NCBI GenBank assembly: GCA_002503045.1
Contig: DAQW01000127.1
Location: 1,403-11,691, forward strand
DNA length: 10,289 nt
Source of the DNA: Euryarchaeota archaeon UBA39
GTDB lineage: Archaea > Thermoplasmatota > Poseidoniia > Poseidoniales > Thalassarchaeaceae
Reading direction: 5' to 3'
Below are positions 1 to 7,410 of the stretch, piece by piece. Made by a program: the position numbers and the translations under genes. The notes under the pieces were generated by a model. The model did no database searches. It was not told where the DNA came from and saw only the letters and a program-made list of their open reading frames with translations. How positions within the stretch are numbered: the first letter of the stretch is position 1; each line of letters starts with the position of its first letter.

Positions 1-2885
1 TCAAATAATTCAATCGAAAAGAAAGTCATTGGCAATACCCATATCCTAAGACCAATGACAGACCTATGGCGGTACAAATCGTATGCTAAAACTGACATCA
101 TGAAAACTCGAATTGCAGGCAATGAGTCATACATTTCTTCTGTTGGGAACAGAATAAATGCAGAATATCCAAGCACTCGATTGTATATTCCAAATGATGA
201 GAAGCTTGATGGATTTTCACCTAAATTGAAATCACCCTCTATTTGGTTTCGATTATTATCTCTCCAATTATGTAAATCACCTCTAACATAAACAATGTAT
301 TGAACAAACGCTACAAGTCCAAAGGTCATCAACGACGCAGTAAACGGATCTACAGTAGTAAGTTCATTTTCAACTGACATTTCCATTATGCAAAATGCAG
401 ACCACATCGCAGCAAATGGATTGAACCAAAACCAACCCAAATAACCACTTCTTAATGCTACTAATGTACAAAATATAGTTAGAAGTGGAGGGACATAACG
501 TCCATCAGGAACGATCACTGCAATAATTACAAGTGTCCAGAATATTGGGAGATAAGGAGTATATTCAAACTTAGGTTTTGTAATTGATCGATGTCGAAGA
601 ACTGAAATTACGCATGTTATTGCTAATAATATTGCAGTCCATCTTGGTAACACACCATCGCCAAGAAGATTAGACATATCTCCAATATATGGGATTGATT
701 CTAAAATCCCCCATACTAAATTGTGATTTTGATAATCAGAAGTAGAAACTACTCCAATCAATAAAATAACTGGCGCAATTAAAATCTGAATTAGTCCATG
801 TTCGTACCTAATGCTCCGATCTGCAACGACCAACAAAACTGTGAGGGCCCATAATCCTCCTGAAATATCGAAAATAGAAGCAATAAGAACAATGAGAAGT
901 ACTGCGCTGTCTGTTTGTCTTTCCTCTAGAGTTGCGGTCCCTGTCGCCTGATATCTGAAACTAATCGCCAAGAGACAGGAAATTAAAGCAACCTCTCGAA
1001 TTATTGCTCCTGTAAGATCGGGTTGATCATTTATTCCTGTAAGGAATAATAGTGTTAGACCTCCCAAAGCAGCCATCATTCGGCTATACGGTGTCGCAGT
1101 CTTGAACGCCCCTGCTTCATGTGCTCCCAAAGCAACAGTGGCAATGAACAAAAACAATCGAATCCCTCCAATTGGAAGATTTACCGAATCGGCGACTGTA
1201 CTTTCAGAAAGTCCAACAAATTGAGCAAGTAATAACAATAGGAAAACGGCACCTAAGGAAACTCTAGTCCCAGGATCAGCAGACCAAGTTCCATTTACAT
1301 CCCATCTCTCTTTTTCTCTTATTGGGAAACAAATAATGTGAATCGCTAGTGCAGAAAGTGGTAAAATAAACAGCACATATGGATTAGAGGTCCCATCTGA
1401 ACCTACAGACGCAGGGCCAGAGGAAAATGATGCAAGTAGAATTGCAAGAATTGGAAGCAATAATTCCCAAGTTGGAACATTTTCTTCATTAGAAGCCGCT
1501 CGAACTCGAAGATATAGTGCAGTAAGAGCTGCTGCAATGACCATAGAAGAAAAGATAGGGTCCGCATCTACCATGACTGCCGGAGATAAAGAGCCAACTA
1601 CTGCTAATCCACCTAAGATAATTGGATTGAAACGACCTTCGGATGTTTGCCAAATGGCTAGAACTATCAATATTGGAAATAACCCATAGAGAAGCAAGTC
1701 TCCTGCTTCAACAGATCCAAACAAGATATCTGTAGAATTTCCACCAATTAATGAGCCGAACCACCAAGCGGCGGTCAATGCAATAAATGTCCCAATTACT
1801 ACCCAATCTCTAGCGTGTTCCCTAGTAGCGAGATAAACGAATGCCAAGATCCCAACCATCCATGCAATGGCAGATCCTTCCCCCTGCAACATAGCTATTG
1901 CCAATGCTAAACCAATCGGCATAGCTGGTGTTCTTTGCATATATGTGGAACCAAACCAACCAACTAGAAGAGAGGCCCATAGTACAAATGATAAATCAAA
2001 TGGAGTATCAGAAATGGCTACGCCGCCAAAGATGAATGGTTCGCCTGCTGAAATAAACTGAGCAAGTAAAATAGCACCCACTACGAAACCAGAACTATTC
2101 TCTATCATTTTCCTATCAAGGGATTTGTCCATTGCAGTTATTCCAGTAATAATCACAAAGGGAACAAGTAAGCCAATTTCATCCAAAAGTAACGGGAAAA
2201 GTGTTGCAGCACCCGCAGAAATCAGAAAGAGAGGTGCCCTATCAAGACGGAGTGAGATAATCATCGGTGATGTAAGAAGAATAATGTAGGCTAACGTAGT
2301 CCACATTCCTAAACCATATGCCGTCCAATCCTCCCAAATACTCATCACACTTAGAGCCATACAAATAGGTGCCAATATCAATACTGTACGAACAGTGTTT
2401 CCTAATCCATGTCTTTCTGTTTGCCACACGCCCAAAGCTACTGCAGATAATACTGAAAGCGCCTGGACAAGCGTCATCCAATCAGGAATCCAATCGACCA
2501 CTCCAGGACCGATATCAGGTGAAATAAATTGATTTTCTTGAACCAAAAACCAAATCCCAAATCGGCTCAACCATACCATTGATAATGTTCCAAAAACTAC
2601 TGCTGTACCTCCAAGATAATCAGGAAAAACACCCTCAATGACGGGTACTTTTTCTTTCTTCATTAATTCAAGATAAACAATCACTCCCAGTGAACATGCC
2701 CCAAGTAAACACCCCAGTAATAGGTAGGCATAATCAGAATCCACTTGAACTGTGGTCACATAAAATACTGCAGCAGCAAGCAAAACGCTTCCACCAATAA
2801 TTGATGCTAACATTCCCATTTTCGCTGCATCCATCTCTGATGAACTCAAAACAGTAGTTGGGAGAGATGCACTTTGGTCAGACAT
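1..2885 (-). CDS. Giant multi-spanning membrane protein, C-terminus beyond left edge
   Basis: I translated the minus strand from the ATG at 2885-2883 and met no stop codon down to base 3, giving at least 961 residues; the C-terminus lies outside the window. The protein begins MSDQSASLPTT. After about 22 polar residues it is almost entirely hydrophobic, with roughly 30 candidate membrane helices, for example MGMLASIIGGSVLLAAAVFYV (about 23-43), AVFLLLLLAQFVGL and LIQILIAPVILLIGVV, joined by short loops. The longest polar loop, rich in Asn and Gly, lies near the visible C-terminus (bases about 190-285). I see no Walker motif, no metal-binding cysteine or histidine cluster and no clear glycosyltransferase-C acidic loop motif. 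A TATA-like box lies about 26 nt before the start codon. It is transcribed divergently from the molybdoenzyme operon. I do not recognise the family; a transporter, a polysaccharide-related protein or a scaffold are all open. The reading frame is very secure; the function is unknown. Confidence 0.9.
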   Translation of the reverse strand, partial: MSDQSASLPTTVLSSSEMDAAKMGMLASIIGGSVLLAAAVFYVTTVQVDSDYAYLLLGCLLGACSLGVIVYLELMKKEKVPVIEGVFPDYLGGTAVVFGTLSMVWLSRFGIWFLVQENQFISPDIGPGVVDWIPDWMTLVQALSVLSAVALGVWQTERHGLGNTVRTVLILAPICMALSVMSIWEDWTAYGLGMWTTLAYIILLTSPMIISLRLDRAPLFLISAGAATLFPLLLDEIGLLVPFVIITGITAMDKSLDRKMIENSSGFVVGAILLAQFISAGEPFIFGGVAISDTPFDLSFVLWASLLVGWFGSTYMQRTPAMPIGLALAIAMLQGEGSAIAWMVGILAFVYLATREHARDWVVIGTFIALTAAWWFGSLIGGNSTDILFGSVEAGDLLLYGLFPILIVLAIWQTSEGRFNPIILGGLAVVGSLSPAVMVDADPIFSSMVIAAALTALYLRVRAASNEENVPTWELLLPILAILLASFSSGPASVGSDGTSNPYVLFILPLSALAIHIICFPIREKERWDVNGTWSADPGTRVSLGAVFLLLLLAQFVGLSESTVADSVNLPIGGIRLFLFIATVALGAHEAGAFKTATPYSRMMAALGGLTLLFLTGINDQPDLTGAIIREVALISCLLAISFRYQATGTATLEERQTDSAVLLIVLIASIFDISGGLWALTVLLVVADRSIRYEHGLIQILIAPVILLIGVVSTSDYQNHNLVWGILESIPYIGDMSNLLGDGVLPRWTAILLAITCVISVLRHRSITKPKFEYTPYLPIFWTLVIIAVIVPDGRYVPPLLTIFCTLVALRSGYLGWFWFNPFAAMWSAFCIMEMSVENELTTVDPFTASLMTFGLVAFVQYIVYVRGDLHNWRDNNRNQIEGDFNLGENPSSFSSFGIYNRVLGYSAFILFPTEEMYDSLPAIRVFMMSVLAYDLYRHRSVIGLRIWVLPMTFFSIELF

Positions 2886-2906
2886 ATTACCTGTTCAATT
2901 TCGTTA

Positions 2907-2915
2907 GATATAATT
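2907..2915 (-). promoter_or_regulatory. Candidate TATA box for the giant membrane protein gene
   Basis: Read on the minus strand this is AATTATATC, an archaeal TATA-like element. Its centre is about 26 nt upstream of the ATG at 2885, which would put transcription initiation at or within a few bases of the start codon, giving a leaderless or near-leaderless mRNA. A weak AGGT lies only 3 nt before the ATG, so a Shine-Dalgarno start is not well supported. This is a motif and spacing call only. Confidence 0.4.
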
Positions 2916-2971
2916 GATATGCCGAATAATGAAAATAAATCAGTAATATCGATTCATTCCATCTTTCTCAG

Positions 2972-3018
2972 AACAATAAAGCCCGAATGCTCAAAGATGT
3001 GGTTGCCTTCGACGAGGG
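2972..3018 (+). promoter_or_regulatory. Candidate promoter and ribosome binding site of the molybdoenzyme operon
   Basis: ACAATAAA at about 2973-2980 is a weak TATA-like element that would place initiation near 3003-3007. GAGGG at 3014-3018 sits 3 nt before the ATG at 3022 and could serve as a somewhat close Shine-Dalgarno site. An alternative AT-rich element, AAATAAAT, lies at 2933-2940 and would give a leader of about 60 nt. No operator palindrome stands out in the 136-bp divergent region. Confidence 0.25.
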
Positions 3019-3021
3019 TAC

Positions 3022-3621
3022 ATGTCATCTCACATCCATATTCCGATGGTCCCTTCGGACCCAATGGAAACATGGACTGGCACTGTAAATGGAAAGACTG
3101 AGACCCATTTAGCACATGGACATTCGATACTCCTAGATGTTCTAAGAGATAAAATAGGAACCTTAGGGGTAAAGAGAGGATGTGATATGGGCACATGTGG
3201 ATGTTGTGCTGTTTTGGTAGACGGGGTACCAAAATTATCCTGTTTAACTCTAGCATTTGAAGCAGAAGGAAAGGAAATAACAACAGTGGAAGGATTGGCA
3301 GATGGACACCATCTACATCCAATCCAACAATGCTTTGCGGATCATGGAGGAAGCCAATGTGGATTCTGTACACCCGGTTTCCTTGTAGTAAGTGCAGCAC
3401 TCCTAGAGAATAATCAGGACCCAAGTGAATCAGAAATTAAAGATGCTATAGAAGGGAATCTTTGCCGATGCACTGGATATCAACAAATTGTCACATCTGT
3501 AATGGAAGCAGGGAAAATGCTTCGAGAAGGAATCAGTGGAGATGACCGAACAGAACCTGCTTCTGACCCGCATCCAATTGGACCAGATGAACCCTCATTA
3601 CCACCTGGAGATGCGAGGTGA
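3022..3621 (+). CDS. Molybdenum hydroxylase small subunit with two [2Fe-2S] clusters (HcrC/CoxS-like)
   Basis: This 199-residue protein is the iron-sulfur subunit of a xanthine dehydrogenase-family molybdoenzyme and would pass electrons between FAD and the molybdenum cofactor. The N-terminal plant-ferredoxin-type domain binds one cluster through Cys54, Cys59, Cys62 and Cys74 (GCDMGTCGCC then LSC). The C-terminal helical domain binds the second through Cys113, Cys116, Cys148 and Cys150 (QCGFCTPG and NLCRCTGY). Gln112, just before Cys113, is the position that contacts the pterin in relatives. The family is usually about 160 residues. Here there is a short N-terminal addition and an acidic, proline-rich tail after about residue 170. 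I keep the ATG at 3022 because of GAGGG at 3014-3018, but the ATG at 3064 (Met15, METWTGTVNG) matches the usual family start better and is a real alternative. It is the first gene of the operon, 4 nt before the large subunit. Soluble cytoplasmic; no twin-arginine signal is seen. Confidence 0.95.
   Translation: MSSHIHIPMVPSDPMETWTGTVNGKTETHLAHGHSILLDVLRDKIGTLGVKRGCDMGTCGCCAVLVDGVPKLSCLTLAFEAEGKEITTVEGLADGHHLHPIQQCFADHGGSQCGFCTPGFLVVSAALLENNQDPSESEIKDAIEGNLCRCTGYQQIVTSVMEAGKMLREGISGDDRTEPASDPHPIGPDEPSLPPGDAR
3615..3621 (+). promoter_or_regulatory. Strong Shine-Dalgarno site that sets the large-subunit start
   Basis: GAGGTGA lies 4 nt before the ATG at 3626 and overlaps the TGA stop (3619-3621) of the small subunit. 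It matches the consensus GGAGGTGA and favours 3626 over upstream in-frame ATGs at 3536, 3542, 3587 and 3611. The arrangement also predicts translational coupling of the two subunits. Confidence 0.7.
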
Positions 3622-3625
3622 ATTC

Positions 3626-6433
3626 ATGGGAAAGGGATATCGACAGGCCCCTGGGAAAGGAAAAGGGAAAAGTCGTACTGATGGAAAAAGGATTGCAGGG
3701 AAACAAGATTTTGGAGTACCTGGAAGTGGGGGTTCAGACCCATACAGCAACCTACAAGATATCGATAGAATCCCTGCAAGTCAAGGTGGGCAACTCAAAC
3801 AACCAAGAGGACCGCATGTCCATGACCCTCACATAACGGGCCAGACTATTGGAAAATCGACACCGCTTGTTGATTCTAGATGGAAAGTAACAGGACAAGC
3901 AGAATATGGAGACGATATTCGATTACCGAATGAATTATTTGGAAAAATTTTGAGGTCGCCTCACCATTACGCTCGAATAATTTCTATCGATACATCTGCT
4001 GCAGAAAAACTTCCTGGGGTCAAGGCTGTAGCCACTGGAATGGACTCAGTGAATCGATTTGGCGTCCTCCCCGTGACCAAAGATGAACATGCAATGGCAC
4101 AAGAAAAGGTCCGGCATGTAGGTGATTTAGTTGCATGTGTAGCTGCAGATTCAGAAGAAGCAGCCATAGAAGCATTGTCCCTAATTGAGGTTGATTACGA
4201 AGTCTTAGAAGCAATTCATGATATGGAAGATGGGCTCCTAGATAGCAAAGACCCAATTCATGATAGGGGCAAGTACCATATTGGGGATTCAAATGTTCAG
4301 AAACGTGTTTTCCAACAATTTGGACATACAGATGCAATGAGAGAAGCAAAATTCCAATCAAAATCTGATTGGTCATTTGCAGGATTACATCATGGATTTA
4401 CTGAACCACATGCAGTGGTAGCTCATTGGGATCCGAATGGGAGGTTGCAATTGTATACTCCTCAACAAGTACCCCACTATGTCCATCGAGCATTATCTTC
4501 AGTTCTAGATGTACCAATGCATCAAATCAATGTAATCCGAACTTTTGTTGGTGGAGGATTTGGAGGTAAATCCGACCCATTTCCACATGAAATGTGTGCA
4601 GCAATACTTTCTCGAAAAAGTGGAAGGCCTGTAAGAATCAATTTCGATAGAGAAGAAGTATATTGGATAAATAGGGGAAGGCACCCAAGTCGTATTCAAA
4701 TGGAAGTATTTACTGATGAGGAAGGAAGAATAGCAGGTATAGAAACTGATGCACTTATTGATGGTGGCGGATTTGCTTCTTTTGGACATGTAACTACCTA
4801 CTACAACGGAGTTCTCCATACATCCCCATACGAAATAGGGGGATTCCACTATACTGGTGCCCGAGTTTGGACAAACAAACCTGCCAGTGGAGCAATGAGG
4901 GGGCATGGAGCAGTAAACTCTCGATGTGCAGTAGAGGTTGCAATAGATGACGTATGTGAACAGATGGGAGTAGACCCCATGACATTTCGACTAGCAAATC
5001 TTTTACCACCCCATAGTAGGACAATTACGGGATTCAGAATAACAAGTACTGGAATGAGAGAATGTCTCGATGAAGTAAGAAAACAATCAGGGTGGGACGA
5101 TAAATTCCGAAAACTACCCTTTGGGAGAGGAATTGGAGTAGGGTGTGGCTTCTTCATTTCTGGCTCTGGCCTTCCAATCCATTGGGATCCAGAGAACTTT
5201 CCTCATGCAACTGTACACTTACAATGTGATATGGATGGAGGCGTTACAGTACATACTGGAGCCGCAGATATTGGACAGGGTAGCGATACCGCGGTTGCAC
5301 AAGCTGTTTCCGAAGTATTGGCTTTACCATTAGATATGATCAGAATACGGAGCAAAGAAAGTGACACTGCTCCCGTTGATCTAGGATCATATTCTTCACG
5401 CGTTACTTTCATGAATTGCAATGCAGCAATTAGAGCAGCAATAGAGATGCGAGATAAAGTCCTAAAGGCAGCCTGGGAAATCACTGGATATCATCCAGAT
5501 TCATTGGTTCTCGGAGATAGAAGAATATACTACAAAAGGGACCCAGCAATTGGAATATCATGGCTAGAAGCAGTGCATAAAGCTCAAGCAGATACTGGTT
5601 CATTGATTGCTTCTGGAGCATATCGTACTCCACCAATGGGAGGCATACACAAAGGAGCTGCTGCTGGTTTAGCGCCTGCATATTCATTCTCTGCATATGT
5701 TGCAGAAGTAGAAGTAGACCCAGAAACTGGATTTGTTAAAATTATCAAGGCATGGGCTGCTCATGATTGTGGAAAAGCACTCAATCCTCTTGCTGTTGAA
5801 GGGCAAATCATTGGTTCATGTCATATGGGCATGGGACAAGTACTTTCAGAAGAAATGAGATATGGAAGAACAGGCCATTTACTGAATCCCGACTTATTGG
5901 ATTACAAAATAATGAGTGTGCATGAAATGCCTGAAGTTGTCCCTATAATTGTAGAATCAAATGATCCAGAAGGTCCTTTCGGAGCAAAAGAAGCAGGTGA
6001 AGGACCGCTTCTACCGATTTTACCTGCTGTAGTTAACGCAATCTATGATGCAATTGGAGTTAGAATCAATGAACTTCCCGTTTCGCCGGATCGGCTTCAC
6101 TCAAGAATAGAGAAAAAATGTAGGAAAATGAAAATCGATGACCCTATGGATTTACCCAATCCAACATTTGAACCATCACCACTTCAACAGAAATTATCCA
6201 ATCGTGCAGAAGAGCATGCAAATAGGGATCTTCAACGTGATTTACTCAAAGATCGAAGTGCATATGTGAATGGAGTCCTTTTTGGATTTGACCCAGACCT
6301 CCCGTTGCATGAACAATCAGAAGGCTGGAGAGAATCTGTAACACCAACACCTGAAGATTTAGCAGATGACTCAAAGAGAGCAGCAAGAGCATGGAATCAT
6401 GTTGAACGGAGATACAGGGAGGAGAATGCATGA
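3626..6433 (+). CDS. Molybdopterin-binding large subunit, 4-hydroxybenzoyl-CoA reductase-like (HcrA-type)
   Basis: This 935-residue protein is the catalytic subunit of a molybdenum hydroxylase-family enzyme. Numbering is from the ATG at 3626. The aldehyde oxidase/xanthine dehydrogenase hammerhead domain spans about 85-192, and two molybdopterin-binding domains span about 230-820. Visible motifs are GGGFGGK (309-315), GAMRGHG (422-428), DIGQGSD (548-554), PVDLGSYSSRVTFMN (583-597), HDCGKALNP (713-721) and FGAKEAGEG, whose Glu792 is the expected catalytic base. GAMRGHG and the LGSYSSRVTFM block are typical of the HcrA branch. The AYxCSFR loop of CO dehydrogenase is absent. HcrA proteins have about 770 residues, so this one is long: about 70 residues of Gly/Lys/Arg-rich sequence precede the first domain, and about 115 charged residues follow the last. 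Its stop overlaps the start of the FAD subunit (ATGA). The molybdenum hydroxylase assignment is secure; the substrate is inferred only loosely (aromatic acyl-CoA or another aromatic/N-heterocyclic compound). Confidence 0.93.
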   Translation: MGKGYRQAPGKGKGKSRTDGKRIAGKQDFGVPGSGGSDPYSNLQDIDRIPASQGGQLKQPRGPHVHDPHITGQTIGKSTPLVDSRWKVTGQAEYGDDIRLPNELFGKILRSPHHYARIISIDTSAAEKLPGVKAVATGMDSVNRFGVLPVTKDEHAMAQEKVRHVGDLVACVAADSEEAAIEALSLIEVDYEVLEAIHDMEDGLLDSKDPIHDRGKYHIGDSNVQKRVFQQFGHTDAMREAKFQSKSDWSFAGLHHGFTEPHAVVAHWDPNGRLQLYTPQQVPHYVHRALSSVLDVPMHQINVIRTFVGGGFGGKSDPFPHEMCAAILSRKSGRPVRINFDREEVYWINRGRHPSRIQMEVFTDEEGRIAGIETDALIDGGGFASFGHVTTYYNGVLHTSPYEIGGFHYTGARVWTNKPASGAMRGHGAVNSRCAVEVAIDDVCEQMGVDPMTFRLANLLPPHSRTITGFRITSTGMRECLDEVRKQSGWDDKFRKLPFGRGIGVGCGFFISGSGLPIHWDPENFPHATVHLQCDMDGGVTVHTGAADIGQGSDTAVAQAVSEVLALPLDMIRIRSKESDTAPVDLGSYSSRVTFMNCNAAIRAAIEMRDKVLKAAWEITGYHPDSLVLGDRRIYYKRDPAIGISWLEAVHKAQADTGSLIASGAYRTPPMGGIHKGAAAGLAPAYSFSAYVAEVEVDPETGFVKIIKAWAAHDCGKALNPLAVEGQIIGSCHMGMGQVLSEEMRYGRTGHLLNPDLLDYKIMSVHEMPEVVPIIVESNDPEGPFGAKEAGEGPLLPILPAVVNAIYDAIGVRINELPVSPDRLHSRIEKKCRKMKIDDPMDLPNPTFEPSPLQQKLSNRAEEHANRDLQRDLLKDRSAYVNGVLFGFDPDLPLHEQSEGWRESVTPTPEDLADDSKRAARAWNHVERRYREENA
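6417..6424 (+). promoter_or_regulatory. Shine-Dalgarno site for the FAD subunit
   Basis: GGGAGGAG inside the last codons of the large-subunit gene ends 5 nt before the ATG at 6430. It supports that start and the ATGA stop-start overlap. Confidence 0.65.
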
Positions 6434-7410
6434 AGACTCCTCCATTCAAATTTCATCGGCCTAAATCCATCGAAGAAGCTGTATCTATTGCTTCTGAACT
6501 CAAAAATAATCAAGAAACATTTGATTGGGTATCAGGTGGAACTGACCTTTTACCAAATTACAAATGGCATATCAATCCAAAGAAACATGTAATTTCATTA
6601 GCGAATATTACCGAAATGAGGCGTCACGAAGCACACCACATAGGTGCGATGGTAAGTCTTCATGAATTGGAACATGGCCCCACTCATTCACTAATCAGAA
6701 GGGCAGCAGGAACCATAGCCAGTACACTTATTCGACGATCAGGCACAGTAGGAGGAAATCTATGTCTAGATACCAGATGTTTCTGGTTTAATCAGACTGA
6801 AGATTGGCGACGGTCGATTGATTGGTGCCACAAATGTGATTGTGACACTGATGCAGACTGTAGGGTAATCCCTAACCAAAATACTCTCTGCGTAGCAACA
6901 TACCAAGGCGACCTTGCTCCTTGCCTGATGGTTTTAGGTGCAAAAATACATCTTGCAGGACCAGAAGGACAGAGAACAATGAACTTAGATGAATTCTACG
7001 AATTAGATGGAATGAAAAGAAATGTTTTGGAAAAAGGAGAGTTTGTTACCCATATCACCTTGCCTCTTGAATCCGACCAGTTACAAGGAGACTATCAGAA
7101 ACTTCGCCTTAGAGAATCATGGGATTTTCCTGAAGCAGGAGTTGCAGCATCTTGGAAAAGAAATGGAAATAAAATAGAATTGTTAAACGTTGCAACTACA
7201 GCTTGCGAATCAATTCCTCGTCTTCATTCAGAAGAAGCAACTGAAGCATTGAATGGATGGAATGGAGAAGAGAGCGCAAAGAAGCTTGCTGAAGTTATAC
7301 GTAAAACGGTAAAGCCAGTCAACAATACATATTTCCCTCCAGCTTATCGGAGGAAAATGCTCAGAGTTCTAACAAAAAGAGCATTGGCTGGCTCATGGAG
7401 TGATGATTAA
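6430..7410 (+). CDS. FAD-binding subunit with cysteine-rich [4Fe-4S]-type insert (HcrB-like)
   Basis: This 326-residue protein is the flavin subunit of the molybdoenzyme. The FAD-binding fold covers about 1-220, with SGGTDLLPNYK (35-45) and TVGGNLCLDTRC (106-117) as flavin-contacting motifs. The C-terminal CO dehydrogenase-flavoprotein-type domain follows from about 222 (KLRLRESWDFPEAGVAASW). GGTDLLPN and NLCLDTRC are characteristic of HcrB. In HcrB of Thauera, four cysteines hold an extra [4Fe-4S] cluster in an insert after this motif. Here the insert (about 117-154) contains Cys117, Cys133, Cys136, Cys138, Cys144 and Cys154, which is enough ligands for such a cluster plus two spare cysteines. 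The length agrees with HcrB (about 320). If the cluster exists, a ferredoxin could be the electron partner and the enzyme could work reductively. An oxidative hydroxylase with the same architecture cannot be excluded. The downstream gene overlaps the stop by TAATG. Confidence 0.93.
   Translation: MKTPPFKFHRPKSIEEAVSIASELKNNQETFDWVSGGTDLLPNYKWHINPKKHVISLANITEMRRHEAHHIGAMVSLHELEHGPTHSLIRRAAGTIASTLIRRSGTVGGNLCLDTRCFWFNQTEDWRRSIDWCHKCDCDTDADCRVIPNQNTLCVATYQGDLAPCLMVLGAKIHLAGPEGQRTMNLDEFYELDGMKRNVLEKGEFVTHITLPLESDQLQGDYQKLRLRESWDFPEAGVAASWKRNGNKIELLNVATTACESIPRLHSEEATEALNGWNGEESAKKLAEVIRKTVKPVNNTYFPPAYRRKMLRVLTKRALAGSWSDD
7397..7403 (+). promoter_or_regulatory. Shine-Dalgarno site for the exported protein gene
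   Basis: GGAGTGA lies within the end of the FAD-subunit gene, 6 nt before the ATG at 7410. It supports the TAATG overlap as a genuine coupled start. Confidence 0.6.

Noticed and set aside
55..2481. Short open frames within the first 2.5 kb (55-291 and 1867-2061 on plus, 2242-2481 on minus)
   Set aside because: All lie inside the uninterrupted 961-codon minus-strand frame and have no independent coding features.
2954..3424. 156-residue open frame on the minus strand opposite the small-subunit gene
   Set aside because: It lies antisense to a clearly conserved iron-sulfur subunit with all eight cluster cysteines. Its Leu/His/Pro-rich translation is what the complement of a purine-rich coding strand gives.
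3536..3625. Longer form of the large subunit starting at 3536 inside the small-subunit gene
   Set aside because: The extra 30 residues overlap the end of the small subunit in another frame and have no ribosome binding site, whereas GAGGTGA sits just before 3626.
4020..5157. Several minus-strand open frames of 66-133 residues opposite the large-subunit gene
   Set aside because: They overlap each other and the motif-bearing molybdenum subunit; their sequences are Leu/His/Ser-rich shadows with no recognisable domain or ribosome binding site.
3626..6433. CO dehydrogenase (CoxL) or classical xanthine dehydrogenase identity for the large subunit
   Set aside because: The AYxCSFR active-site loop of form I CO dehydrogenase is missing, and the HcrA-like GAMRGHG and LGSYSSRVTFM motifs plus the cysteine insert in the FAD subunit point to another branch.
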